Assembly (NCBI GenBank): GCA_030770535.1
Contig: JASVEC010000020.1
Span: 310,001-374,000 of the forward strand
Origin: Batkoa obscura
Lineage: Eukaryota > Entomophthoromycota > Entomophthoromycetes > Entomophthorales > Batkoaceae
Direction: 5' to 3'
DNA: 64,000 bases
Part shown: positions 20,859-32,195 of the stretch, in pieces
Position numbering within the stretch: position 1 is the first letter of the stretch
How the letters are laid out: each line of letters starts with the position of its first letter
Notes under the pieces: model-generated
Database searches by the model: none
Told to the model about the DNA's origin: nothing
The model's input: the letters and a program-made list of their open reading frames with translations, nothing else
Position numbers and translations under genes: made by a program

Positions 20859-22343
20859 TTAGTCAACTTCTTCATTCATTTCTTCGAGTGACTTGTTTTT
20901 ACCATCAATACCAAATTTAAACCAGAATAAAGACATTATTAAACCTGTACCTAAAAAACCAGCAATACACACTGCCGATCCAACAACATTCTTGGCCCCA
21001 GTAGGATCATATATACCAAGTAGAATATAAGGTGCTACAGCTGCAATTACTCGACCTGCAGCTACTGAAACACCAATACCAGTAGCACGTAGATGAGTTG
21101 GAAAAGCTTCTGTTATAGCTGGATATACTGTACCCATAACAGCAAAGTAAGAAAAGATATAATAACAATGAGCACCTTGAATAGCAGCTTTGACATTAGG
21201 AGAATAATAAGCTGGTATAATTACTAAAGAGGCAATAATAGCATTGGTATAAACAATTGGTAGAAGGAATTTTCTACCAATTTTATCAATCAAATAAGCA
21301 GCAATTAAATAAGAAGCAATAGAACAAATAGTTCCATATAAGTAAGTCAATGAAACATCACCATCTTTGATATTAGCATCATTAAATACACCTAAGGACA
21401 TGAGATTGGATTCACCATAATCAGCAAATGCTTGAGAGAAGTTCATAACCATACCAAATGCACAACGGAATGGGTATTTGACAAATAAACTTTTAACAAC
21501 AGCAAACCAAGACATTTTTTCATGTGGTTTATAAGCAATCTGATTCTCACATGGTGGAGTATCATATTTATTATTAGGTTGACCAGCAGATGTTTCAATA
21601 AATATGACTACTTCTTCAGCTTCTTGATAACGAGATTGAGCTAATAACCAACGAGGAGATTCAGGAAGTTTATGTCTAACAATTAAAACAAAAATAGCAG
21701 CTGATCCACCAACAGCAAATCCAATTCTCCAATTATATGCTTTATCAACATAAGTTAATATAGGATATTGAATAGCATTAGCAAATAAAGCACCTACAGC
21801 CCAAAAGCTCATTACAATTGTATTCACTTTACCACGATGTTTTGATGGGATAAACTCAGAGATTGTAGAGTTCACAGCAGTATATTCAGCACCTACACCA
21901 ACAGCAGTCAAAAAACGGAATACTAAAAAGAAAGGATAATGGAATGAAGCAGCAGTAATACAAGTCATTAAAGAATAAAATAAGATAGTAACAACAAAGG
22001 AAAGCTTTCTACCAAATCTATCACCAAAATAACCAAAACCTAAAGCACCAACTAAAGCACCCATCAACCATACAGTAGTAATAGCACCTGCTGCTTGTGC
22101 AGTGATATTGAAATAAACTTTTAGATTATTAAGCATAGAAGATACAATAGTAATCTCAAAAGCATCAAATGCCCAACCTACGCCAAGGATAATAGTCAAC
22201 TTTGTATGCCATCTAGTCCAATTAAGATTATCTAGACGTTTGAATAAGTGGTTTGGGTCGGCAAATTCCTTAATGTGATCATTAGCCTCCTTTTGAAGTA
22301 GACTTGAGCCATCTTTGTTTATTTCCTTTTCTAATTTATTCAT
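20859..22343 (-). CDS. MFS transporter, near-identical inverted copy
   Basis: Intronless, 494 residues. From DPNHLFKRLDN to LEEMN the protein equals that at 16417-17877, with the same MFS motifs (GDRFGRK, PESPRWLL, DKIGRK) and 12 segments. The N-terminus is different and longer (MNKLEKEINKDG...), and the C-terminus is short (LEEMNEEVD). In the stretches of DNA I compared, the shared core showed one silent difference near the 3' end, while the flanks and UTRs show no similarity. Recent ectopic gene conversion fits this better than a fresh segmental copy. The substrate is unknown. It is divergent from the AKTIP homologue. Confidence 0.9.
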   Translation of the reverse strand: MNKLEKEINKDGSSLLQKEANDHIKEFADPNHLFKRLDNLNWTRWHTKLTIILGVGWAFDAFEITIVSSMLNNLKVYFNITAQAAGAITTVWLMGALVGALGFGYFGDRFGRKLSFVVTILFYSLMTCITAASFHYPFFLVFRFLTAVGVGAEYTAVNSTISEFIPSKHRGKVNTIVMSFWAVGALFANAIQYPILTYVDKAYNWRIGFAVGGSAAIFVLIVRHKLPESPRWLLAQSRYQEAEEVVIFIETSAGQPNNKYDTPPCENQIAYKPHEKMSWFAVVKSLFVKYPFRCAFGMVMNFSQAFADYGESNLMSLGVFNDANIKDGDVSLTYLYGTICSIASYLIAAYLIDKIGRKFLLPIVYTNAIIASLVIIPAYYSPNVKAAIQGAHCYYIFSYFAVMGTVYPAITEAFPTHLRATGIGVSVAAGRVIAAVAPYILLGIYDPTGAKNVVGSAVCIAGFLGTGLIMSLFWFKFGIDGKNKSLEEMNEEVD

Positions 22344-22961
22344 CTTTTTTCCTATTTGTATTAGTTTTTAAATAAAATAAAATGAAATTTATATCTTTGT
22401 TTTATTATTACACTTTTTATATTTAACTATAATTTCTAGTGAGAATGACTTAGATTCCTTCTGATTGGCTATACCCCTCATATATTTTAATTTTCATGTT
22501 TTTTTGGATCAACCAAACATTTAGTTGATTACCAACACACTTTCTAGACACCGAGTTTTATACCTTTAGCTGTCCTTCTATCACCTTGTATTGATTTCAT
22601 CTCAAAAGAAACTAACAGTAAAGAAAGTATATCATTAATAATATTATATTAATTATTTAATCTGCTTTGAGTTGCTATGATACCCATGATTAAATGGTTG
22701 AGATGAAATGTACAAACTATAGAATATATTGTGCTTTAAAAAGCTAATATGTGAGCAATAGATATCTTCTCTTCATAAATAAATGAGTTCAATAAAGCCA
22801 AATATGCTTTTAGAAAATAAAGTATAGCTATTATAATGTTTTAATTAAAATATTACAAAAATTATTTTATCTACTTTTATTCAATTTTAATTTTTTCTTA
22901 ATTTAAATTTACGCATTTTTAGTTGAAATTAAATGTCTCCAAATTTTATTTCTTAATTTCA
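22344..22961. other. divergent promoter region, MFS and AKTIP genes
   Basis: AT-rich spacer of about 620 bp, with no gene or repeat seen. Confidence 0.4.
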
Positions 22962-23855
22962 ATGTTTAAAGAACGTTCCTTAAACCGTAGAAGTACTCAG
23001 TTAGCACCAAAAAAGCCATTTTTACCACAAGGGGAGGAAGATGATAATTCATTAAGAAAATTTAACTCGGTTGAAGATCTTAGAAAAAGGGCCCTAAAGG
23101 AAAGTAATTTACAAAATAATAAAGAACAAGAAGTAGAAAAAGATAATGAAAAAGACCATTATTCTCACTATTTTAAAAGATATGAAATTATGATAGAATT
23201 TGCCAATTTACGTAATCATAATCAGTGCCCCAATGGTGTTTATGTAATACCACTACCTGAGAATATAAATATTTGGTATGGTGTATTATTTATCCATAAA
23301 GGCTATTACAAAGGCGCGGTTTTAAAATTTCGTATAGATATACCTATTTCTTACCCAAACAGCTCCCCAAGCGTTACCTTTTTGACTGATGTTTTTCATC
23401 CTTTAGTGGACAAAAACGGCCAGCTTAATCTTGAATTTAAATTTCCATCATGGACTCCTAGATATGATCATATAATTGATATTTTAAAATTTATAAAATC
23501 ATGTTTTAAGGTAGCTGTACTTAATAATATAACCGAAGAGGCAACTTTTAATAAGCAGGCTTATCAACTTTATAACAATGAGCCACATTTATTTGCCCGG
23601 TTATCACAACAATGTACTAGATTATCACAATCTGAACAGGTAGCCTTTGAGAATCCAGAAGAAGATAATCCAATAAATTTCATCCCATTGACCAATAATA
23701 AGTTTGAAGAGTTATATCCGCAATTTTTAGGGCCAACGGGATCCAAAATTATACACGGAACTAGTAATAGTCTGAAGCAAACTTCATCTTTAGACAATGT
23801 CATTAGTAATATTAAAAAATCAGTTTCAACTAATATCAACAAGTTGTTTGATTAG
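22962..23855 (+). CDS. AKTIP/FTS homologue (inactive E2-like protein)
   Basis: Intronless, 297 residues, first ATG at 22962. A basic and acidic N-terminus (about 1-65) precedes a UBC fold at about 68-210. The fold reads YEIMIEFANL, GVYVIPLPENINIWYGVLF, YKGAVLKFRIDIPISYP and VFHPLVDKNG. Where active E2 enzymes carry the catalytic cysteine after HPN, this protein has NLEFKF, so it is catalytically dead. The VYVxP, WxGVLFI and VFHPLVD pattern is specific to FTS/AKTIP. In other fungi and animals FTS joins Hook and FHIP to link dynein to early endosomes. No Hook or FHIP gene is in the window. It is absent from Saccharomyces, which helps place the organism. Confidence 0.85.
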   Translation: MFKERSLNRRSTQLAPKKPFLPQGEEDDNSLRKFNSVEDLRKRALKESNLQNNKEQEVEKDNEKDHYSHYFKRYEIMIEFANLRNHNQCPNGVYVIPLPENINIWYGVLFIHKGYYKGAVLKFRIDIPISYPNSSPSVTFLTDVFHPLVDKNGQLNLEFKFPSWTPRYDHIIDILKFIKSCFKVAVLNNITEEATFNKQAYQLYNNEPHLFARLSQQCTRLSQSEQVAFENPEEDNPINFIPLTNNKFEELYPQFLGPTGSKIIHGTSNSLKQTSSLDNVISNIKKSVSTNINKLFD

Positions 23856-24681
23856 GTTTTTTAACTGTCCACTGTCTTGCTATTACTAAATATTTTATTA
23901 AAATTAGTGTTTGGTTTTTTTGCCCCAACTAATCAAATTACTTCTTTATCAGTTTATTCTCCTTTTTTATCTTAACTTACAAAACGTTAATATAGTATTT
24001 AATACGACCATACTTGGTATTAATAGTATTTTAATTAGAATAGTATACAAACTGTAAAAGTTATAATCTAGCTTTATATATTTTTAGTTCAGAGTAATAA
24101 ATTTGATTCTCCTTGCTCTTCAACCTATATATTATAACCAAGTAATCCTATAAGTGACACTAAAAAATATTAAGTATACTACCTGTTCATTATTGAAGCA
24201 TTATATTTGAGCCAAAAACCTTTAAGTTTAGGGACTATTAAATCCCTACTATTATACTTTAAAGAATCTTTGAAATTTAGTACAAAATTAATTTTTAGAG
24301 TCCAAATACTATTTATGTTTACAGCCAACGTTTGATAATATGCCACTCATGCATGTACCTTTGTAGTACAATTATTAACTCTGTTTGTAACTTACATTCA
24401 AATATTGCCCAAATAAAAAATTTGACAATTGTTCTTATTTGATTTTTCAAGGTTTTTTATCAGTGATTATGAAATAAAAAGATTTAATGCTAAGTAAATT
24501 AGGAATAAGCAGGGAAACAGACTGATTGGGCAAATCAATTAGTAACTATTGTCTATTAAAAATTGTATAAGCCAATAATATCATTTAATTAAAATCAACT
24601 CAATTTAAAACCATTCTTTTTTATTACAATAGTATATAGAAGTTAATAAAAGTATAGCACTAGTTCAATAACATTAATAAA
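23856..24681. other. intergenic spacer
   Basis: AT-rich sequence with no gene or repeat recognised. It includes the promoter of the Not4 gene. Confidence 0.4.
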
Positions 24682-27600
24682 ATGGATTCTGACGACGAGT
24701 TTTTTGATGAATGTCCAATTTGTTATGAAGAAATAGACATTAAAGATTCAAATTTCAAACCTTGTCTATGCAGCTTTAAGGTATTATTAATTCTTTTTGA
24801 TTCTTTTAAATTAATCCAAAAAGATCTGTTACTTCTGCTATGATCGTTTAGTGGCTAAAAATGAGCCATGCCCTGCATGTCGTAGAGAATATAAAAAAGA
24901 ATATATAACTTACGAACCTATTTCGGAAGAAAAGTAAAATAATTAAATTTTACAAAAGCAAATTTAAACATTTAATAGAATAGCAAAATACGAAGCTAAA
25001 AAAAGAAAGGAGCTTGGTTTGGATGATGATGACAAAAAATTCATGAGAAATGCTAGGATAACGCAGTATAATTTAGTATATATACAAGGGCTCCCAGAAA
25101 AATATGCAAATATTGAAGTAAGTTTTAAAAGTTTAATGGTAGTTTATTAATATCATTAGAACTTGAAAAAACATGAATGTTTTGGACGTTATGGAAAAAT
25201 TACAAAGCTTGTATTTGCTAATAAGAAACCTGAAACAGATAAAAATGGAAGTTTGTATATAACTTACTCTACTAAAGCTGAAGCTGAAAATGCAATTCGA
25301 GAAATCCATAATCATCCCATATTTGGAGGAATAACAAAGTAATATTGCAAGATTATTTTATTTTGACTAATTTAAACTTTAGAGCCTCATTTGGTACTAC
25401 AAAATATTGTAAATTTTACTTGAGGAAAATACCTTGTCCAAACAGTGGATGTCTTTATTTACATGATAAACAATTACCTGAAGAAGTTGGCACAAATGCA
25501 CACTCAGCTCAAAGGTAACTTGAATAATATTCGTTGTTTTTTTAACATTTAATATTTTAGTAAAATAAAACATACAACCATAAAAAATACAACTGGAAAA
25601 CAGAAAACTAGTACTTTATCAATGGTATCTATTCCACAGGCTAAAGCAAAGTCTACTGGTATTAATATTTCTTGTTGCTTACTTATGAAATTAACTATTT
25701 TTAGGATCAATGTTACCAAAATCTGTGGGTTGGGCAAAAGGAACAGCCTTTAATTCACATGAAAATGATACCAAGTCAGTGCTTTCTCAAAGTAATGAGT
25801 TTCCGGATTTACGAGCCGCTACAACAACAAAACCAAAAGTTGTTCCGCCTGTTAAGAAAGCTGCCAAAGCTCCAGCAATATCTAGGCCTACAACCTCCAT
25901 ACCTGAGACAATTCCATCAAATGACTCTGAAGATGAGCGTTTTGAAAGTGAAGATGAAATAATCAACGAATCAAATCCAATCTCTGGTTCACATGAAGGT
26001 GGCGATAGTGAACCTGTATCACATAATAATGAAAATATACAACCATCACCAAATAAAGTTACTGATCCCACTATGGAAGAGAATAAAGCATCGCCTGTGT
26101 CTTTAATTAATATTGAGAAAGCAGCTGATCTAGAGATAACGGCTCGCTTGGAAATCAAAGATGTCGAAGAGGGAGTTTCATTAGAGCATTCTACAAAGGA
26201 AATGCCTGCTGAGGATAACAAGAATTTAGAAGTGGTTAAAGAAGCTGAGGGCGAGAAAAACATCGAACCATCAATAGAATTAAAGGATACAATAACTATT
26301 CAACGTCCGGAATTCAACCGAGGCCCATCTCCACGTTCTAGTTTTAGTACATTAAAAATAGATGATATTAGAAGAATAGATTTCCCAAGAAGATGTACAA
26401 TACATTATTTCAAGGATCTCAACAGTACAGATAATATAAATCCAATCTTAGAGAGAAGTATAGATCAATTAGATTATAGGCATATAAATACACCTGAGAG
26501 TCTTAATGTTAGTAATATTGATCTAAACCAAGATATAATAACATCACAAAATAATACAAACTATGTCAAAGAACAAGCTAAAGTTACTGCTTCGATAAAA
26601 TTTGTTGAAAGAATAATTGATAGTCCAAACTCATCTTATGGTCAATCACATATGTTTGAAGTTCAACCTAATCTTGAAGTTGGTTTAGTTAATGGAAGGG
26701 AAGAGATATCTCTTGATGAACTATTCCAAATAGCTACTCCAATGTCTCAAATTGCAGAACATCAATACACAAATGGTGATGAAGAGGTAGAAGGAAAGAA
26801 CCAAAATCGAGAACAGGTTAGTAATAATATAAATTTGGAACAATACCAAAATATAAATAGCAATAGCATAGAAACTGAGCAACCTTTACCTCCTAATCAT
26901 AGCCAAAACTTTAGATATATGCATCCAGGAAACAGTAATAATCCAGCTCATATGTTACCAAATAATTACATAAGCATGGACAGTAAAAATCAGCATCAAA
27001 ATATGATAGGACCTCATAATCAGGGAGTAATGAATAGCATTGAATATCAAAATAGATATAATTATAACCAAAATGTTCCTGTTGATCAAAATATTAAATC
27101 TTTTGAACATGTGGCCCATCGTCCTGAGTATAAATTACCTCAGGGAAATGAAATTTCAGCTCTACACCCAACCAATATGCCTATGCATCCTCCACTTCAA
27201 CGCCCATACTACCCCATGGTTCCTCCAAATCAAGGCATACCACATGGTTACATACCGCGACCTGCTTATCATGGCCCTATGGCCTATCCGCTTCCAAGAC
27301 CCAATGTTATTCCGATTCCACCTCAGTTGCCTCCTATGAACCATATGCCAAATCATCCTTTTAATGGGCATATCCAATACCCATCCTTAAATAATATGTA
27401 TATGAATCCAAACCAAATGCACAACTATGGTCCTCACAATGAAAGCCCACGTTTATCAGGGGAGGGCCCAGAAGGAGAGGAAGATATTGTAGATTTAGAT
27501 AACTCAGAGTCTCAAGAAAGTAAGGTAGCTAATATTAAAAAAGAAGGTATTTAAAAATATACATTTTTTTTCAATGTTTTAATTATTATAGAACTTTCTA

Positions 27601-28932
27601 CAAATATTGATAAAAATTATGTACAAAATAAGGAATCAAATTTAAATATTGAAAATCAACTTGATAGTGTAACATTAAAAACTAACGCAATTAACAAAAC
27701 TGCAGATCTACAATTAGAAGATAAAAAAATAAGATTTATTGAAGATTTATTATTTATCAGTAGCAAATCACAAATACCCGCTGGAATGCCAGTTCAAGAT
27801 TTTATTTTGGCAGAAGTAGTAAGATCTATCCCACATTATAAACAGACTCCTTTTAGCTCATCTTTGGAGATTATTACAATTTTGAAAAAAGTGGTAAAAG
27901 AAAGACTAATGCCTCAAATTAACTTTGATAGGTACAATTTTACAATCGCATCAAATGATCAAATTATGCTATCTATTAATCAAATAATTGAACTTCCAAA
28001 TCTACCTCAAGCAAACAATGGCATACATAATCAAAATGAAGTTAGATCAGGTAAGCTAGATTTCCTTAGTATTTAGGTTAGTAATTAATATTGATAAAAT
28101 GTATTAACTCACCTTTAAGTAGATAATGAAAAAGTAAATGCTAGCAAAACTGGGACAGAAGCAACCCTTGATAATCCTATACAGGATAAAATAACTGTGG
28201 AAACTAATGTAGTAATTTATAATCCTTTATTTGAATTTATTTAATAATTGAATTTAGGACTCAACCAAAGATCTAAAAAAGAAGGCTACTTTTGCTGACA
28301 AAGTCTTAGAGCACTGCGAAACTATGAAAACTGGAGTAAAAAATAAACCCATCGAAAAAACTAATGTTCTTAGAGAGAACGAATCAGTAGAAGCTTTAAA
28401 CAAAGATGAATCAAAAGTAGTCAATAATGAAGAAAAGATAGCAAATAATTTAGATATTAAATCTAAAGAAGAAAGTGAGCAAAAGAAATTTAAATTCACA
28501 AGCAACCCTCTATTTGAGATGAACTTTAAACCAACTTTAACCACCCTAGAAACTCCATTAACTAATGAGCAGTTAGAAATGATCTATAATGGATTAGGAT
28601 CTACTTATGATTATTTATCTACTTCCCTAAACACTCTTATTAGCACGGATAAATCATTAAATAATTTACTAACTCCTACAGTACCCGGAAAAAAAAAGGA
28701 TAGCTTACAAAGTAAAAGTGATAAATTAATGGTATTGCTTTTAAAGAAAGAGGAAGAAGAAGCTATATACCAATATTTTGAAGTGGATGCTTGCAAATCG
28801 GAATTATTATTAAAGAACAACAAATTTAGAAAAGATGTCAAAATGTTTCGAATTGATGCGTTAAAGATATTAGCTGTGTATGAAGCTATTGCTTCTACTT
28901 TTCAAAATATTTTAATGATTGAGATATTTTAA
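24682..28932 (+). CDS. NOT4: Not4-type E3 ubiquitin ligase (CCR4-NOT subunit)
   Basis: Ten exons: 24682-24780, 24824-24933, 24979-25117, 25160-25338, 25383-25514, 25561-25658, 25705-27546, 27592-28050, 28120-28208, 28258-28932. They join in one frame to 1273 residues. A C4C4 RING has cysteines at 11, 14, 28, 30, 35, 38, 49 and 52 (ECPICYEE, CYFCYDR, CPACRREY). An RRM starts near 100 (YNLVYIQGLPEKYANIE), followed by a CCCH finger (KYCKFYLRKIPCPNSGCLYLHD, about 182-204). This order is diagnostic of Not4/CNOT4, which ubiquitinates proteins on stalled ribosomes within CCR4-NOT. The long remainder is low-complexity, first acidic, then Asn/Gln/Pro-rich (about 600-850), and ends in a charged region. 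It is much longer than yeast Not4 (587 residues). Confidence 0.9.
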
Positions 28933-29164
28933 ATTATTTCGTTATTATTTTTACATTTTCCTATTTTTTATTTCAATAAAGCTTTTTCATCAAGTGTTAG
29001 ATTATCGTTTACCAGAGTTTAATTTATTATATTATAAGTTTACTGTATCAAAATTTTCACTTTTATTCTAAAGAATTATTTTAAACTTAAATAGATAAGT
29101 AGAATACAAGTACATAATAAATTCTAAGGATTTAATTTAGGTTAAAAATAGTTATAGTTTATGG

Positions 29165-29272
29165 ATATGGGGATAAATTTTTTAGTTTCATTCCTTTTTC
29201 CATTTTTTAAGCGCTATTTGAGTGGAAAGATTGTTAGTAAAACTCTTAGACAAGAAAATACATCTCCATATA
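29165..29272 (+). mobile_element. MITE copy 9
   Basis: 108 bp, forward, with the canonical core AAGCGCTATTTGAGTGGAAA. Arms ATATGGGGATAA and ACATCTCCATAT. Confidence 0.85.
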
Positions 29273-29425
29273 TTAAAAAAACATTCTGCTTTAACTATTA
29301 ACTGCTCTATTCAGCTTTATCCATATGTCTTCAACTTTAAATTAAATAAACATTAAGCATAAATCAAAATACCACCCTCAATCGTGAAAAAGAATAAAAA
29401 AGAGTTTTGAATCTATTGTTAGATA

Positions 29426-29526
29426 CATGGGGATGTGTTTTTTTAAGAATTTTACTAACAAATCTTTCCACTCAAATAGCATTTAAAAAATGAAAAATAA
29501 TGAAATCAAAAAAAACGTCCCCATAT
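29426..29526 (-). mobile_element. MITE copy 10
   Basis: 101 bp, reverse. Arms CATGGGGATGTG and CGTCCCCATAT; the core is slightly eroded (AGCATTTAAAAAATG). Confidence 0.85.
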
Positions 29527-29634
29527 AGTTTAGCAATTTATTCAAAAAAATCAAAATCGCAATACTACATCAATCTAGAAAAAAATTGATAGGTGTAAAT
29601 TAACTACTTTTCTATCTTTGTTTTTATTTTCTAA

Positions 29635-29744
29635 TATTTGGGGCTGTTTTTTTTGATTTCATTATTTTTCCGTTTTTTAAGCACTATTTGTTGAGTGGAA
29701 AATTTGTTAGTAAAATTCTTAAACACAAAAATACATCCTCATTT
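29635..29744 (+). mobile_element. MITE copy 11
   Basis: 110 bp, forward. The core has a TTG insertion (CACTATTTGTTGAGTGGAAA). Right arm ACATCCTCATTT. Confidence 0.8.
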
Positions 29745-29945
29745 AATTTTTTTGATGTAAACTAAAATTCGAAATAAAATGCCACTACTGGAAACTAAGT
29801 TTTATAATAAGTAGAAATTTAATAACTTGCTTTGATACTCATATTTCGACATCTAATGACGTTGATAAAATGATCGAAAAATGGTTGAGGTAGGAGTATG
29901 TTTTAATATGAGATTACAACCTTTGGACTATTGTTTATCTTTAAA

Positions 29946-30874
29946 TTAACTAAGGCTTTTATATACAGCTATGATTATAATAATTATAACTACAATAATA
30001 ATTGCAGCAAGTATATATTTTTTCTAATAAAAATAAGCAATTATAAAACAAAAAAAATATCGAATACCTTTCTTGAGCTTTTAGCCAATTGAGTTGCTTG
30101 TACAAGCTGTTCATTAACCTCAACCAAATTTTCATTAGCTTCTACAACATGAGCTTCTATCTTTTCAATCAATATCTCTTGCTTTTCAACCATATATTGC
30201 ATTTCATGATATAAATTATTCAACTCTTCAATGCTTTTAACAATTTTTTGAATATCCATATGCCTATCTTGTACTTCTTTTAATGCTCTTTTGGCCTCTC
30301 CCCCGCGTGCTGATTGTAAGACCGATTGTGCAAATACTGATTCATTATTGTCTCCGTCAATTGCTTCTTTAATTTCTTCTTCAGTTGCCTCTGGACGTAC
30401 AATACGATATTGTCTTTCTATTCTTGCTTTTACTTGTTGACGATGCTTTTGTTCAACTTTTTGATAACTAGTAATACTATCCATAAACTGTTTTTTTAAA
30501 GTATTGTATTGAGTTTTACGAATATTATCTTCAGAAGGATTAGTCAACTTGGTATCAATTAAATGTTGTAAACAGGTTTTTATCAGTTGCATTAAAACAT
30601 GAGCTTCAGATGCCAATTGGTCTGTTTTATCACTGTGTTCTTTTTTATGTTGGTCTGATGCTACGTTTAAGGCTTGTTCATTTAAAATACTTATTTTTGC
30701 TATTATGGATTTAAAATCTTTAATATCACTTTTGATTTTCGAAATATCTGATAAATAAGAGGAATTATCTTCTGATATGAATGAGAGAGAAGTTTGATAA
30801 ATATTAGTCATTTCTAAATTATTGGAATTATTTTTAGTGGCTGCCTTTGCTTCTGCTAACCTGTCTCGTCCCAT
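29946..30874 (-). CDS. Sso-type syntaxin (plasma-membrane Qa-SNARE)
   Basis: Two exons, 30068-30874 and 29946-30023, separated by a 44-nt intron, give 294 residues. After a short head comes an N-terminal three-helix (Habc-like) region, about 35-150. It contains LMQLIKTCLQHL and KKQFMDSITSYQKVEQKHR, the latter typical of syntaxin 1/Sso. The SNARE helix is at about 205-265 (IQKIVKSIEELNNLYHEMQ, then VEKQEILIEKIEAHV), with the zero-layer glutamine in VEKQEIL. Exon 2 encodes only the basic-flanked anchor KKYILAAIIIVVIIII and a short luminal end. The protein should act in exocytic fusion with SNAP-25- and synaptobrevin-type partners. A 147-bp tandem duplication lies in the promoter region. Confidence 0.9.
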
Positions 30875-30920
30875 TTTTAATTATAGAAAATATTGAAATA
30901 TCAGGAGGTTTAATATAAAA

Positions 30921-31214
30921 ATATTGAAAAAGGTTTTTGAGTAGTTTTTAAATGAGCTATTTTGGGTTCATATAGGACTAATAACAAATTTATTGGAAAT
31001 ATTAGTTGTTACTATACTCTTAAAGAACATAATCATTATTAGCTTGATTCGGTAATTTACTCTAAATATATTGAAAAAGGTTTTTGAGTAGTTTTTAAAT
31101 GAGCTATTTTGGGTTCATATAGAACTAGTAACAAATTTATTAGAAATATTAGTTGTTACTATACTCTTAAAGAACATAATCATTATTAGCTTAATTCGGT
31201 AATTTACTCTAAAT
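30921..31214. repeat. 147-bp tandem duplication
   Basis: Two direct copies (about 30921-31067 and 31068-31214) with exactly 147-bp offset and only about four differences. The duplication begins 47 bp upstream of the syntaxin ATG, so it doubles whatever promoter or leader elements lie there. Confidence 0.9.
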
Positions 31215-31616
31215 ATATTTTTAACATTTTTATATCCCTTTTACAATAATTTATTTTAAATCTTATCTTTGAAATATCCTTAACTATAAGCTTTGTACAG
31301 GTACCACACCAAGTTAATATTTGCGGATTATCCGAGAAATCTTTCATCTTTCTCTCTATTCGTAGAATGCAGGATTGCCTGGAATAAAATTTTAATTTTG
31401 CGTGACAAGATCGAGTAAGGACAAGAAAGGAAAAGACATTCGCCTTCTTTGGACGAGTAGTCCATTTGTTGGTTTTTATTTTATAGATTATACTTGGGAA
31501 TTTTGCTTTTTCGAAAGCAAAAAACTATAAATTTATTTGAAGTGTTGCTACTTTACCAATTTAAACATGAACTGGAGATTTAAGTTGCAGTTGCTAGATA
31601 TGAAAATAGAAATAAC

Positions 31617-31724
31617 TATATGGGAGTGTTTTTTTTGACTTCATTATTTCTTCCATTTTTTAAGTACTATTTAAGCGGAAAATTTGTTAGTAAAGTTCTT
31701 AAACACAAAAATACATCCCCATAT
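31617..31724 (+). mobile_element. MITE copy 12
   Basis: 108 bp, forward. Left arm TATATGGGAGTG, right arm ACATCCCCATAT. It is continuous with copy 13. Confidence 0.85.
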
Positions 31725-31825
31725 GGAGGTGTTTTTTTGACTTCATTATTTTTTCCATTTTTTAAGCACTATTTGAATGGAAAATTTGTTAGTAAAATTT
31801 TTAAACACAAAATACATTCCCATAT
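31722..31825 (+). mobile_element. MITE copy 13, abutting copy 12
   Basis: 104 bp, forward. Its first bases TAT are the last of copy 12, so the pair is a perfect head-to-tail array. Arms TATGGAGGTG and ACATTCCCATAT. Confidence 0.85.
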
Positions 31826-32087
31826 CTAGATTCAGTTAGTTCAAAAACTAAAATGCCCAATTCATGTTTAAATTGAGTCAGTAGTGCAATTGTAATAAAT
31901 TACTCCCTAGTAGAGTATTTCTGTTAAAAATCACATATAATACTATTGTGGTGTATTTGGTTCTAATAAAAAGATTCTTTAAATCCCTGTATTCAACGTT
32001 ATAACGATTAAACTATTATTTTGAGTGCATTTTGCTCAAACTTTTATAACTTTGCTAGATATAAAAATATACCTAAGATCCTATTTC

Positions 32088-32195
32088 ATATAGGGAGAGG
32101 TATTTTTTGATCCCATCGCTTTTCCATTTTTCAAGCGCTGTTTGAATAGAATAATTGTTGGTAAAAATTTTAAAAAAAAAATATACCTCCATATA
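32088..32195 (+). mobile_element. MITE copy 14, variant arms
   Basis: Forward. The inner part of the arms (GAGGTAT and ATACCTCC) departs from the consensus yet still pairs. The core is diverged (TTTCAAGCGCTGTTTGAATA). Confidence 0.75.

Larger units (their letters stand above)
28933..29945. other. convergent spacer with three MITEs
   Basis: The Not4 and syntaxin genes converge here. Three MITE copies (9-11) take up about a third of the spacer, and nothing else is seen. Confidence 0.5.

Noticed and set aside
25787-26263. 158-codon minus-strand frame, and several other frames at 25.7-28.9 kb
   Set aside because: They are antisense or out-of-frame shadows of the large Not4 exon, whose frame is fixed by splicing to the RING, RRM and CCCH exons.
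31620-31829. 68-codon open frame with repeated FFLTSLF...FFKYYLSGKFVSK
   Set aside because: It is a translation of MITE copies 12 and 13; similar frames arise at 36933-37124, 40725-40952 and 32434-32628.
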